A stretch of DNA of 64,000 nt from Streptomyces guryensis. GTDB taxonomy: Bacteria; Actinomycetota; Actinomycetes; Streptomycetales; Streptomycetaceae. The notes under the pieces are model-generated. The model saw only the letters and a list, made by a program, of their open reading frames with translations, was not told where the DNA came from and made no database searches. Below are positions 1-7,414 of this stretch, one piece after another (position 1 is the first letter of the stretch; every line of letters begins with the position of its first letter). A program made the translations under genes and the position numbers. The stretch is from assembly GCF_021261325.1 (NCBI RefSeq), contig NZ_JAJSBI010000003.1, positions 434,001 through 498,000 of the forward strand. Reading direction: 5' to 3'.

Positions 1-1
1 T

Positions 2-205
2 CCGCCCGAGCGCTTCTGCCACTTCGTCCACGGGGTGCCCCGCCCCCACCTGGAGGAAGCTCTGCGCATCGCCCGCTGGCAGGGTGCCTCGACCATCTAC
101 TTCACCGATCACACCGACCGCGGCGGCCGTGCCGATCCCTGGGAGACCATGCCCGGCTACTGGGACGAAATCGTCTCGCGGATCGGAACGGGTGTCTCGG
201 AATGA
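2..205 (+). CDS. C-terminal end of spherulin-4-like protein (partial)
   Basis: This is the last 67 codons of a gene that begins before the window. The frame is open from base 2 to a TGA at 203-205 and has strong third-position GC bias. The visible part contains HFVHGVPRP, the stretch FTDHTDRGG and a WETMPGYWDEIV segment. The last segment resembles the C-terminal end of spherulation-specific family 4 (spherulin-4) proteins, which have a TIM-barrel-like glycosidase fold and are often secreted. The family call rests on this short tail only. The stop codon overlaps the -35 element of the moeZ promoter. Confidence 0.6.
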   Translation, partial: PPERFCHFVHGVPRPHLEEALRIARWQGASTIYFTDHTDRGGRADPWETMPGYWDEIVSRIGTGVSE

Positions 206-224
206 AGAAGGCCGTGGCAGTGTT
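199..224 (+). promoter_or_regulatory. SigmaR-type promoter of moeZ
   Basis: GGAAT at 199-203 is followed by exactly 18 nt and then GTT at 222-224. This matches the Streptomyces SigmaR consensus GGAAT-N18-GTT. It lies about 45 bp upstream of the moeZ start and overlaps the stop codon of the preceding gene. In S. coelicolor the moeB/moeZ-like gene is a known SigmaR target, which agrees with this reading. Confidence 0.75.
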
Positions 225-268
225 ACGGGGAGAACAACTGTAGTGATTGACCGACCAACGGAGTCCCC

Positions 269-1447
269 GTGTCGCTGCCACCCCTGGTCGAGCCAGCCTC
301 TGAGCTCACCGTAGACGAGGTCCGCAGGTACTCCCGCCACCTGATCATCCCCGACGTGGGGATGGACGGGCAGAAGCGGCTGAAGAACGCCAAGGTGCTC
401 TGTGTGGGCGCCGGCGGCCTGGGCTCGCCGGCGCTGATGTACCTGGCCGCGGCGGGCGTCGGCACGCTCGGCATCGTGGAGTTCGACGAGGTCGACGAGT
501 CGAACCTGCAGCGCCAGATCATCCACAGCCAGGCCGACATCGGCCGCTCCAAGGCCGAGTCCGCCCGTGACTCCGTCCTCGGCATCAACCCGTATGTGAA
601 CGTGATCCTTCACGAGGAGCGGCTCGAGGCCGACAACGTGATGGACATCTTCAGCCAGTACGACCTGATCGTCGACGGCACGGACAACTTCGCGACCCGT
701 TACCTGGTGAACGACGCCTGCGTGCTGCTCAACAAGCCGTACGTGTGGGGTTCGATCTACCGCTTCGACGGCCAGGCCTCCGTGTTCTGGTCCGAGCACG
801 GCCCCTGCTACCGCTGCCTCTACCCGGAGCCCCCGCCGCCGGGCATGGTCCCCTCCTGCGCCGAGGGCGGCGTGCTGGGCGTGCTGTGCGCGTCCATCGG
901 CTCCATCCAGGTCAACGAGGCCATCAAGCTCCTCGCGGGCATCGGTGAGCCGCTGGTCGGCCGCCTGATGATCTACGACGCCCTGGAGATGCAGTACCGC
1001 CAGGTCAAGGTCCGCAAGGACCCGAACTGCGCGGTCTGCGGTGAGAACCCGACCGTCACCGAGCTCATCGACTACGAGGCCTTCTGCGGCGTCGTCTCCG
1101 AGGAGGCACAGGAGGCGGCCGCCGGCTCGACGATCACTCCGAAGCAGCTCAAGGAGTGGCTCGACGACGGCGAGAACATCGAGATCATCGACGTCCGCGA
1201 GATCAACGAGTACGAGATCGTCTCGATCCCCGGCGCCAAGCTGATCCCGAAGAACGAGTTCCTCATGGGCACCGCCCTGGAGACACTTCCGCAGGACAAG
1301 AAGATCGTCCTGCACTGCAAGACGGGTGTCCGCAGTGCGGAAGTCCTCGCGGTCCTGAAGTCCGCGGGCTTCGCCGACGCCGTGCACGTCGGCGGCGGCG
1401 TGATCGGCTGGGTCAACCAGATCGAGCCGCACAAGCCGGTCTACTGA
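269..1447 (+). CDS. moeZ: MoeZ: adenylyltransferase/sulfurtransferase
   Basis: The 392-aa protein has an E1/ThiF-type adenylation domain (residues about 15-260) and a C-terminal rhodanese domain (about 290-390). The nucleotide loop is VGAGGLGSPAL near residue 47, a CxxC zinc half-site (CAVC) lies near 258, and the rhodanese Cys is in HCKTGVRS at about residue 350. MoeZ adenylates the C-terminal Gly-Gly of small sulfur carriers such as MoaD, ThiS and CysO-type proteins and turns them into thiocarboxylates. These serve molybdopterin, thiamine, cysteine and thiolated natural products. The GTG at 269 has GGAG 10 nt upstream. The gene is monocistronic, with a SigmaR promoter in front and a hairpin terminator behind. 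Confidence 0.93.
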   Translation: MSLPPLVEPASELTVDEVRRYSRHLIIPDVGMDGQKRLKNAKVLCVGAGGLGSPALMYLAAAGVGTLGIVEFDEVDESNLQRQIIHSQADIGRSKAESARDSVLGINPYVNVILHEERLEADNVMDIFSQYDLIVDGTDNFATRYLVNDACVLLNKPYVWGSIYRFDGQASVFWSEHGPCYRCLYPEPPPPGMVPSCAEGGVLGVLCASIGSIQVNEAIKLLAGIGEPLVGRLMIYDALEMQYRQVKVRKDPNCAVCGENPTVTELIDYEAFCGVVSEEAQEAAAGSTITPKQLKEWLDDGENIEIIDVREINEYEIVSIPGAKLIPKNEFLMGTALETLPQDKKIVLHCKTGVRSAEVLAVLKSAGFADAVHVGGGVIGWVNQIEPHKPVY

Positions 1448-1477
1448 TCACCGGTCTCGCTGACCAGCGAGACTGAG

Positions 1478-1517
1478 GAAGCCCACGGCTCTGACCAGTT
1501 CAGATGCCGTGGGCTTC
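1478..1517 (+). terminator. Rho-independent-type terminator of moeZ
   Basis: A perfect 12-bp inverted repeat (GAAGCCCACGGC at 1478-1489 and its complement at 1506-1517) lies 31 bp after the moeZ stop. Only a weak T tract follows, as is usual in Streptomyces. Confidence 0.8.
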
Positions 1518-1845
1518 TGTCGTTGTCGGTCGGCGTCGGGTGACCTCCGACGGCCCAGGGACGGCCCGAACATCGCGCACCGTGATGCGTACGGCCACAC
1601 CTGATCATCGATGGCCGTGACTTGCGGTCATCCACTCGATCATCGCTCTGAACTGCTGCGCAGCTGCAGTCAGTTGTCAGGGCCGGCCACCAATGAGCGC
1701 TCTTTCTCGGCCGCGGGACAGCTCGGAAGGTCGCTCGTCCACGGAAGCCACCACCGATATTCCTCGCTGGTAGGTGATCCCTCCGCGTTCTGGCGGAACA
1801 GATTATCCCCATCAGCTCCTACGCGAATCTTCCTCCGATACCTTT
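1518..1845. other. Gene-poor, lower-GC stretch after moeZ
   Basis: No frame here shows Streptomyces codon bias together with a plausible start. A short minus-strand frame (1670-1927) runs through it but is out of phase with the better candidate at 1846-2073. Composition is more AT-rich than the flanking genes. Together with the small genes and integrase wreck to the right, this suggests a decayed insertion between moeZ and the hydrolase pair. Confidence 0.5.
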
Positions 1846-2073
1846 TCAAAGACGCTCCTTGATGCCGAGGCTTTCGGTGCTGCCGTACAGGCGGTCCAGG
1901 TTCTCTTTTGCGTTCCTCTTGTGCCACATCACAAGCATCCGCGCCGAGATGGCTTCAAGTTGGACCGGTTGCAATCGATGCCCAAGAGTGAAAGCCGGAT
2001 ATCGGTAGTGCTTGATGCCCTTCTCTTTGAATCGCTCAGCCAGCGTTCCCGCATGCATTGAAAGCTCTGCCAT
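1846..2073 (-). CDS. Possible small hypothetical protein (75 aa)
   Basis: This is a minus-strand open frame from an internal ATG at 2073 that could extend to 2118. The product is basic and partly hydrophobic, with ERFKEKGIKHYRYPAFTLG and a MLVMWHKRNAKENLDRLYG stretch. It looks more like protein than random frame, but no domain is recognisable. GC is clearly below that of the window and the start has no ribosome binding site. It may be a fragment of an acquired gene. The call is weak. Confidence 0.3.
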   Translation of the reverse strand: MAELSMHAGTLAERFKEKGIKHYRYPAFTLGHRLQPVQLEAISARMLVMWHKRNAKENLDRLYGSTESLGIKERL

Positions 2074-2293
2074 CGCCCGCCCGCGGGCGTTCCTGTCAGG
2101 CTGGCGGGGAGCGTCCATCGGTTGGGAACGGCTCCCCGTGCAGAGTGCCGGCAGCCCCTCGATGCGAACTACGGGCGCGGCGGTGGCTGAAGGCCGATTC
2201 GCTGTTCAGCAAGGGTGGAAGGGGTCTTACTCGGTTGACTGCGGTCTGCCCTGATGCTGTACTCCGTTGCCGTACGGCGACTCCGGAGGACCC

Positions 2294-2497
2294 ATGGCCG
2301 CGCTGCCGGCGAGCGTAGACCGCGACATCATCGATCATCGGATCGTTTTCGCGATCAAGACGATCCGCGACACGTTGGGCTGCACGATTCATGAAGCCAT
2401 CGATGTGTTCGCGGTCCGCTATGAGGAGCTGCGCCGCGATCGTCCGGACGATTTCGCCGTGGGGCCCGAGGAGTACGGCCGGGGCTTCTACTCCTGA
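2294..2497 (+). CDS. Small conserved-type hypothetical protein (67 aa)
   Basis: The ATG at 2294 has GGAGGA at 2285-2290. The 67-aa acidic product is probably helical, with DRDIIDHRIVFAIKTIRDT, then a Cys-containing turn LGCTIHEAIDVF, and ends in GPEEYGRGFYS. No signal peptide or membrane segment is visible. The pattern (helix, IHEAIDVFAVRYEEL, short tail) looks like the small soluble proteins that occur singly in Streptomyces genomes. The function is unknown. It stands alone in the accessory-looking patch between moeZ and the integrase remnant. Confidence 0.55.
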   Translation: MAALPASVDRDIIDHRIVFAIKTIRDTLGCTIHEAIDVFAVRYEELRRDRPDDFAVGPEEYGRGFYS

Positions 2498-2539
2498 TTG
2501 GCGCTGCACCAGTGTGGAAAATCGGGTACACCGATGATC

Positions 2540-2559
2540 GCTGGGCTGGGCTGGGCTGG
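2540..2559. repeat. Pentanucleotide tandem repeat (GCTGG x4)
   Basis: Four perfect copies of GCTGG lie in the intergenic region between two small genes. It is a simple repeat with no other structure visible. Confidence 0.7.
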
Positions 2560-2698
2560 ACAGTGAGCGGTCTGGGACTATGTGAAATTTGGTCTGCAAG
2601 TCCCCGCTGTTCCCCGTTGGTGCTCGTTGGTTCGGGCACGTGGGGGACACTCCAATGGTGAGCCGTGTCTGGTGATTGTCATGGTCGTTGGAGCGAGC

Positions 2699-2923
2699 AT
2701 GCGAAAGATCATCATGACCGCCACGCTGGCCCTTGCTGCTGTCGCCATGGCAGTTCCTGCTCATGCCGACGACAAGTCGACCCCCCACTGGACCTTCGCG
2801 CCGGGATCCGTCTGCGGGCTGGAAGGGGCAGAGGTGTCGGCGCTGCCGATTCTGACTGACTTCGTTCCCGTCCACTCCAACAACTGCCCGAACGGCGACG
2901 TGCTCGATTACCCGACGATCTAG
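2699..2923 (+). CDS. Small secreted protein (74 aa)
   Basis: The ATG at 2699 has a GGAG about 7 nt upstream. The first 23 residues form a typical Sec signal peptide: basic MRKIIM, a hydrophobic core of alanines and valines, then a signal peptidase I site AHA-DD. The mature part is about 50 residues and contains two cysteines (SVCGLEG and NNCPNGD) that could form one disulfide. It ends in GDVLDYPTI. Many Streptomyces encode short secreted proteins with this CG...CxNGxVxD layout, but their function is unknown. No partner gene is evident nearby. Confidence 0.6.
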   Translation: MRKIIMTATLALAAVAMAVPAHADDKSTPHWTFAPGSVCGLEGAEVSALPILTDFVPVHSNNCPNGDVLDYPTI

Positions 2924-3225
2924 GTCGAACGCTCCCCTCAACCCACCACTCTCCCCAACTTCCATCCCGTCCGCCGTCGACCCGCACACCGCGGAGCGGG
3001 CGTGGTTCATGGCCTCCAGGTGGAGCGCGCCACTGTACGGACGGCCTGGACGCCATGGGCCGCGGCTGCTCGGTTCTCTGCCTCGGCCGATGGCGGACGG
3101 GATGGAAGCTCCCCACGTTTGGGCGGAGCCGGCGGCCTGAAGTCGGCAAGCGCCTGCGGCCGCCGGTCGAGCGAGCGCAGCGAGCCGGCCTGGAGGACGG
3201 GGGAGTGGCGCCCGCCTGCCAGCGA
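2924..3225. other. Non-coding or decayed stretch before integrase remnant
   Basis: Several frames are open but none reads as protein. The position suggests it is the decayed N-terminal part of the integrase gene that becomes recognisable at 3226. No RNA gene or repeat is seen. Confidence 0.4.
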
Positions 3226-3951
3226 GTCATCTTCGCGAACCTCGGCACCATGCCGACGGCTGCCGTGGACGACCGCCTCATCCCGCACAGCCCCTGCCGT
3301 TCGTCGTCGGTACGGGCGCCCGAGGTTGACCCGCGCCGGATCGTCCCGTGAGCGCGTCCTCGCCGCGCGCTCGGCCCTGCCGGAGCAGTACCGGCCCATG
3401 GTCGACGTGGCCGGTGGGTGTGGCCTACGTCAGGGTGAGCTGTTCGGCCTGGCCGTCGAAGATGTGGACTTCATCAAGGGTCTGGTGCATGTGGTCCGCC
3501 AGGTCGAGCTCATCCACCACCGCCCCGTGTTCGCCCCGCCCAAGGGAGGCAGGACGCGCGCGGTCCCACTGCCTGAGAGCGTCGCTCGCTCGCTTGAGGA
3601 GCACATCACCCGGCATCCCCCTGGGGCCGTGACCCTGCCCTGGCGGACGGTCGACGGCTCGCCGGTCACGGCGTCCCTGTTCTTCACCAGCGACAAGGGG
3701 TGCGAGGTGATCCGCAACGACTTCAACCGTGCGGCGTGGCGTCCGGCCCTCGACTCGGCGGGAGTCCCGCGCGGTCGGGAGAACGGGAGGCGGTGCCCGA
3801 GTACCTGGGGCACCACGATCCCGGCTTCACCCTCCGCATGTACACCCACCTCATGCCGGGCAGGGAGAAGCGCACGCGCGAGGCAGTGAACCGGGCCTTC
3901 GTCGACGGCCCCAGCACCGATGACGGCCCCACGACGGCCCAGGAGGGGTGA
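3226..3951 (+). pseudogene. Tyrosine recombinase (integrase) remnant, frameshifted and deleted
   Basis: Three successive frames together spell a Streptomyces-type tyrosine integrase. The first, from 3226, reads QRVIFANLGTMPTAAVDD and ends in DPRRIVP at a TGA at 3349-3351. The second, from about 3350, reads ERVLAARSALPEQYRPMVD, then GLRQGELFGLAVEDVDF and the beta-rich region to SAGVPRG near 3774. The third, from about 3790, reads YLGHHDPGFTLRMYTHLMPG to the stop at 3951. The HxxR box (usually ALRHFYAS) that should lie between the second and third parts is missing, so a deletion removed catalytic residues. The R of the first box (LRQGE) and the final H..Y region remain. It cannot encode an active enzyme. 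Confidence 0.8.
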
Positions 3952-4020
3952 GAAGGGAGCTGGACCGCAGGTCAGCCCCTATGTGGCCTCACTTGCCGGT
4001 CTACTAGGCGCACGCCTTCC

Positions 4021-4060
4021 CGGAAGGGGTTCGGCACCACGGGTGCCGGGCCCCTTTCCG
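4021..4060 (-). terminator. Hairpin terminator behind the first hydrolase
   Basis: An imperfect inverted repeat has arms 4021-4038 and 4042-4060 with a 2-nt internal mismatch. It lies about 30 bp beyond the minus-strand hydrolase stop at 4091 and points in the right orientation. Confidence 0.55.
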
Positions 4061-4090
4061 CTGCCCGGGAGGAGAGACCCGCTGCCAGGG

Positions 4091-5647
4091 CTACGAGGCG
4101 CAGACCTTTCCGTCCTTCGGCACCGTGCCGTTCAGCAGATACGCGTTCACGGTCGAGTCGACACAGTCGCTCCCCTTCCCGTACGCCACATGCCCCTCGC
4201 CCTTCCAGGTGAGCTCCACTCCGACACCCTTGCCCAGTTCGTCGGCCATCTTCCGGGCGCCCTCGTAGGGCGTCGCCGGGTCGCCGGTGTTGCCGACCAC
4301 GAGGATCGGGGGCGCGCCGGGCGCACTGGCCGGCGGGGTGTTCCACTGGCCCGCCACCGGCCAGTCGTGGCACCAGCCGGCCGTGTCCCAGCCCATGAAG
4401 TCGCCGAAGACGGGCGAGATCTTCTCGAACCGCGCCAGCCGCCTCCTCGTTTCGGCGGGCGTCGGCCGCAGCCTGCTGTCCAAGCACGATATGACCCGTT
4501 GCGAGTGGGTCGTCGTCTCGTAGTGCCCCGAAGCGTCGCGGCCGTTGTACTCGTCGGCCAGCGACAGCAGTTCCGAACCGTCTCCGTTCTCGGCGGTGTT
4601 CAGCGCGCTGGTGAGACTGGGCCAGCTCTGCTTGGAGTAGAGGGGGTAGGTCAGTCCGGTCAGCGCGAGTGTCTGGGTAAGCCTGCGGCTGCCCGAGGTC
4701 GGCAGCGGACGGGTGTCGATCCGCTTCAGCAGGGCTGAGATCGTCCGGGATCCCTGTGCCGGGTCCTGTCCTGTCGACTTCAGGTAGTCGTCCAGAGCCC
4801 GCTGGAAGCCCCTCGCCTGGTTCTCGGCGTGGCCCACCATGTCGGCGCTCGGGTCGACCACGGCGTCCAGGACCAGCCGCGCCACCTTCTTCGGGAACAA
4901 GTGGGCGTAGACGCCGCCGAGTTCGGTGCCGTACGAGATGCCGAAGTAGTGCATTTCCGGGTCGCCCAGCACCTGGCGCATCAGGTCCATGTCGCGGGCG
5001 GTGTCGGTCGTCGACGCGTGCGCCATCAGCTTTCCGGCGGCCTTCTCGCAGCCCTTGCCGAAGTCGACGGCGTCCTGGAGGTACGCCTTCTCCTCGGCCG
5101 GGGTGTCCGGTGTGGTGTCCACCGACTCCGCGGCCTGGATCTCCTTGTCGCTGCGGCAGCGGATTCCCCCGCTCGATCCGACGCCGCGCGGGTCCCAGCT
5201 CACCAGGTCGTACTGTTCACGGAGCTTGGCGAAGGTGGGGCCGAAGGACGGCAGGTAGGAGACCCCCGGGGCGCCGGGGCCACCGAAGTTGAACAGCAGC
5301 GAGCCGATGCGCCTGCCCCCGCGGGCCTCGGCGCGGATCAGCCCGAGGCCCATCGTCTCGCCCTGCGGCTTCGACCAGTCCAGCGGCACCTTGAGCCTCG
5401 CGCACTGCCAGTCGTTGCCGGGTGCGGGGGAGTCGTCGGTGGCCTTGCAGCGGCCCCAGGCCAACTTCTGCGCGGTCAGCGACGAGGGCAGCGCGGCCGT
5501 CGTTCCGGAAGAGCCGGACGACGGAGAGGCGGCCGTGCTCGTCCCTCCACCACCTCTGCCGTCGTCGGACGACGAACCACTGCTGCAGCCGCCCACCAGA
5601 AGCGCTGCGGCGGCCGCCAGAGCCGTCCACCGTACGAATCGCGCCAT
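4091..5647 (-). CDS. Secreted alpha/beta-hydrolase lipoprotein, TAP-like (tripeptidyl aminopeptidase family)
   Basis: The 518-aa protein starts with a lipoprotein signal: basic MARFVRW, a hydrophobic segment and the lipobox LVGGC at about residue 20. A Ser/Gly-rich linker follows. The alpha/beta-hydrolase core holds the oxyanion region FNFGGPGAPG, the nucleophile elbow GISYGTELGG (GxSxG) and the C-terminal TAP-like domain. That domain carries the acid (VGNTGDPATPYEG) and the His (WKGEGHVAYG). This layout matches mycelium-associated SlpD/SlpE and tripeptidyl aminopeptidases, which release N-terminal peptides outside the cell. The exact substrate is not visible. The neighbour upstream (5784-7337) is a paralogue. 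Confidence 0.87.
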   Translation of the reverse strand: MARFVRWTALAAAAALLVGGCSSGSSSDDGRGGGGTSTAASPSSGSSGTTAALPSSLTAQKLAWGRCKATDDSPAPGNDWQCARLKVPLDWSKPQGETMGLGLIRAEARGGRRIGSLLFNFGGPGAPGVSYLPSFGPTFAKLREQYDLVSWDPRGVGSSGGIRCRSDKEIQAAESVDTTPDTPAEEKAYLQDAVDFGKGCEKAAGKLMAHASTTDTARDMDLMRQVLGDPEMHYFGISYGTELGGVYAHLFPKKVARLVLDAVVDPSADMVGHAENQARGFQRALDDYLKSTGQDPAQGSRTISALLKRIDTRPLPTSGSRRLTQTLALTGLTYPLYSKQSWPSLTSALNTAENGDGSELLSLADEYNGRDASGHYETTTHSQRVISCLDSRLRPTPAETRRRLARFEKISPVFGDFMGWDTAGWCHDWPVAGQWNTPPASAPGAPPILVVGNTGDPATPYEGARKMADELGKGVGVELTWKGEGHVAYGKGSDCVDSTVNAYLLNGTVPKDGKVCAS

Positions 5648-5665
5648 GTGCGTCCCCCCTCGCGG

Positions 5666-5691
5666 GCCGTCCGCATCGAGCAGCGGACGGC
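5666..5691. repeat. Inverted repeat between the two hydrolase genes
   Basis: Nine-base arms (GCCGTCCGC at 5666-5674 and its complement at 5683-5691) flank an 8-nt loop. It sits 19 bp upstream of the first hydrolase start and could be a 5' leader hairpin or operator. Confidence 0.4.
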
Positions 5692-5783
5692 TGTCAGGCC
5701 ATCGTAGGCGGATCGAGCCAGACCTGCCGGAGCCTGTGGATAACCTTCTGACCTGCCGCTTTTCCCCGAATTTGCGGCGGTAC

Positions 5784-7337
5784 TCAGGAGCAGACGGTTC
5801 CGGCCGCCGGTACCTTCCCGTCCAGCAGATAGCCGTTCACCGCGGCCTGCACGCACTTGTTCTTGCTGTCGTAGGAGCCGTGCCCCTGCCCCTTGTACGT
5901 CAGCTCCACGCCGACACCCTTGCCCAGCGCGTCCACCATCTTCCTCGCACCCTCGTACGGGGTGGCCGGGTCGCCGGTGTTGCCCACGACGAGGATCGGC
6001 GCGGCCCCCGGCGCGCTCACGTCCGGATGGTCGGCGGCACCTGCCACGGGCCAGTCGGTGCAACTGACCATGCTCCAGGCCAGGAAGTCGCCGAACGTGG
6101 GCGAGGCGGACCGGAACTCGGGCAGTTTCCGCTGCACGTAGTCGGGGCTGTAACGGGACTTCTCGTCGGCGCAGTTGATGGCGATGTTGGCGGCGGTGAT
6201 GTTGCTGTACTCGCCGTTCTCGCTGCGCCCGTTCAGCGAGTCGGACAGTGCCATGAGGACCTTGCCGTCGCCGCGGTACGCCTGCTGCAGGCCCTCGGTG
6301 AGGTACTGCCAGTAGTCCTTGGAGTACAGGGCCTGCGCGATGCCGTTGGTCGCGGCGGTCTGGGTCAGCCGACGGGGAATGATGCCGGAGATCGGCTGTG
6401 CGTCGAGGTCCTTCAGCAGTTTGGCGATACGGTCCTTCACGTCCTGCGCGGTGTCGCCGATCGGGCACGCCGTGGCCTTCGACGTGCAGTCCGCGGCGAA
6501 GTTGTCGAGGGCGAGCTGGAAGCCCTTGGCCTGTCCGAGCGAGCTCTGTTCCGCGTTCTGCGTCGGGTCCACGACCGCGTCGAGGACGGCGCGGCCCACC
6601 TTCTTCGGGAACAGGTGAGCGTAGACGCCGCCGAGTTCGGTGCCGTACGAGATGCCGAAGTAGTACAGCTTGTCGTCGCCGAGGACCTGCCGCATGAGGT
6701 CCATGTCACGGGCCGCGTCGGTGGTGCGCACATGTGGCAGCACCTGCTTGGAGTTCTTCTCGCAGGCCGCGTTGAACTTCTTGGTGTTGTCCACGTACGC
6801 GGTGCGCTCGGTGGCGTCGTCGGGGGTCGCGTCCTGCTGGAAGTACGCGTCGAGTTGCTGGTCGCTCTCGCATTTCACGGGGGCGCTGCTGCCGACGCCG
6901 CGCGGGTCGAAGCTGACCAGGTCGTAGCGGGTGCGCAGCTTCGCGTAGTCCTGGCCGAAGGCGGGCAGTGTGGTGACGCCCGAGCCGCCGGGCCCGCCGA
7001 AGTTGAAGACGAGCGAGCCGATGCGTTTGCTGCTGTCGCCGCTCGCCTTCGCCCGGATCAGCGCGATGCCGATCGTGTCGCCCTTGGGTTTCGCCCAGTC
7101 GAGGGGCGCCTTCATGGTGGCGCACTGCCACTGGCCGCCGTTCGGCAGAGGCGACGGGGCGTCGCCGCCGCCTTCCGCGGCGGACGGGGCCGGGCAGTCC
7201 TTCCAGTCCAGCTTCTGGGCCGACAGATCCTCGCCCGTGGCGGCCTTGGAGCTGCCGCTGCAGCCTCCCAGCACGGAGGACAGCAGCACGATGGTGGCGG
7301 TCAGGGCGGCCGCGCGCGGGCGGGAAGGGTTCGGCAT
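5784..7337 (-). CDS. Secreted alpha/beta-hydrolase lipoprotein, paralogue of its neighbour
   Basis: The 517-aa protein starts at ATG 7337 with GGGAG about 4 nt upstream; the in-frame extension to 7400 lacks a binding site. It has a lipoprotein signal ending in the lipobox SVLGGC. It then has the same order as the 4091-5647 product: FNFGGPGGSG, FDPRGVGSSAP, the nucleophile elbow YYFGISYGTELGG, the acid in VGNTGDPATPYEG and the His in KGQGHGSYD. It differs by extra cysteines in the cap (DCTSKATACPIGD), probably a disulfide. The two genes look like a tandem duplication. An aminopeptidase role in extracellular peptide digestion is inferred from the family. Confidence 0.87.
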   Translation of the reverse strand: MPNPSRPRAAALTATIVLLSSVLGGCSGSSKAATGEDLSAQKLDWKDCPAPSAAEGGGDAPSPLPNGGQWQCATMKAPLDWAKPKGDTIGIALIRAKASGDSSKRIGSLVFNFGGPGGSGVTTLPAFGQDYAKLRTRYDLVSFDPRGVGSSAPVKCESDQQLDAYFQQDATPDDATERTAYVDNTKKFNAACEKNSKQVLPHVRTTDAARDMDLMRQVLGDDKLYYFGISYGTELGGVYAHLFPKKVGRAVLDAVVDPTQNAEQSSLGQAKGFQLALDNFAADCTSKATACPIGDTAQDVKDRIAKLLKDLDAQPISGIIPRRLTQTAATNGIAQALYSKDYWQYLTEGLQQAYRGDGKVLMALSDSLNGRSENGEYSNITAANIAINCADEKSRYSPDYVQRKLPEFRSASPTFGDFLAWSMVSCTDWPVAGAADHPDVSAPGAAPILVVGNTGDPATPYEGARKMVDALGKGVGVELTYKGQGHGSYDSKNKCVQAAVNGYLLDGKVPAAGTVCS

Positions 7338-7414
7338 GCTCCCATCCTGCGGGCACGCGCGCGTGGACGCTCGGAACACAGGCCGTAAGAGGTACGCCAT
7401 CTACGGTCTTCGTA

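Noticed and set aside
1774..2061. Plus-strand 95-codon open frame
   Set aside because: It overlaps the better minus-strand candidate, has no binding site and reads without codon bias.
3000..3225. Start of an intact integrase gene
   Set aside because: The frames here do not match the N-terminal domain, and the downstream sequence is frameshifted and lacks the HxxR box.
5289..7388. Long plus-strand open frame over the second hydrolase
   Set aside because: It is the complement of a clear hydrolase gene with signal peptide and GxSxG. The antisense product has no domain and runs across intergenic DNA.
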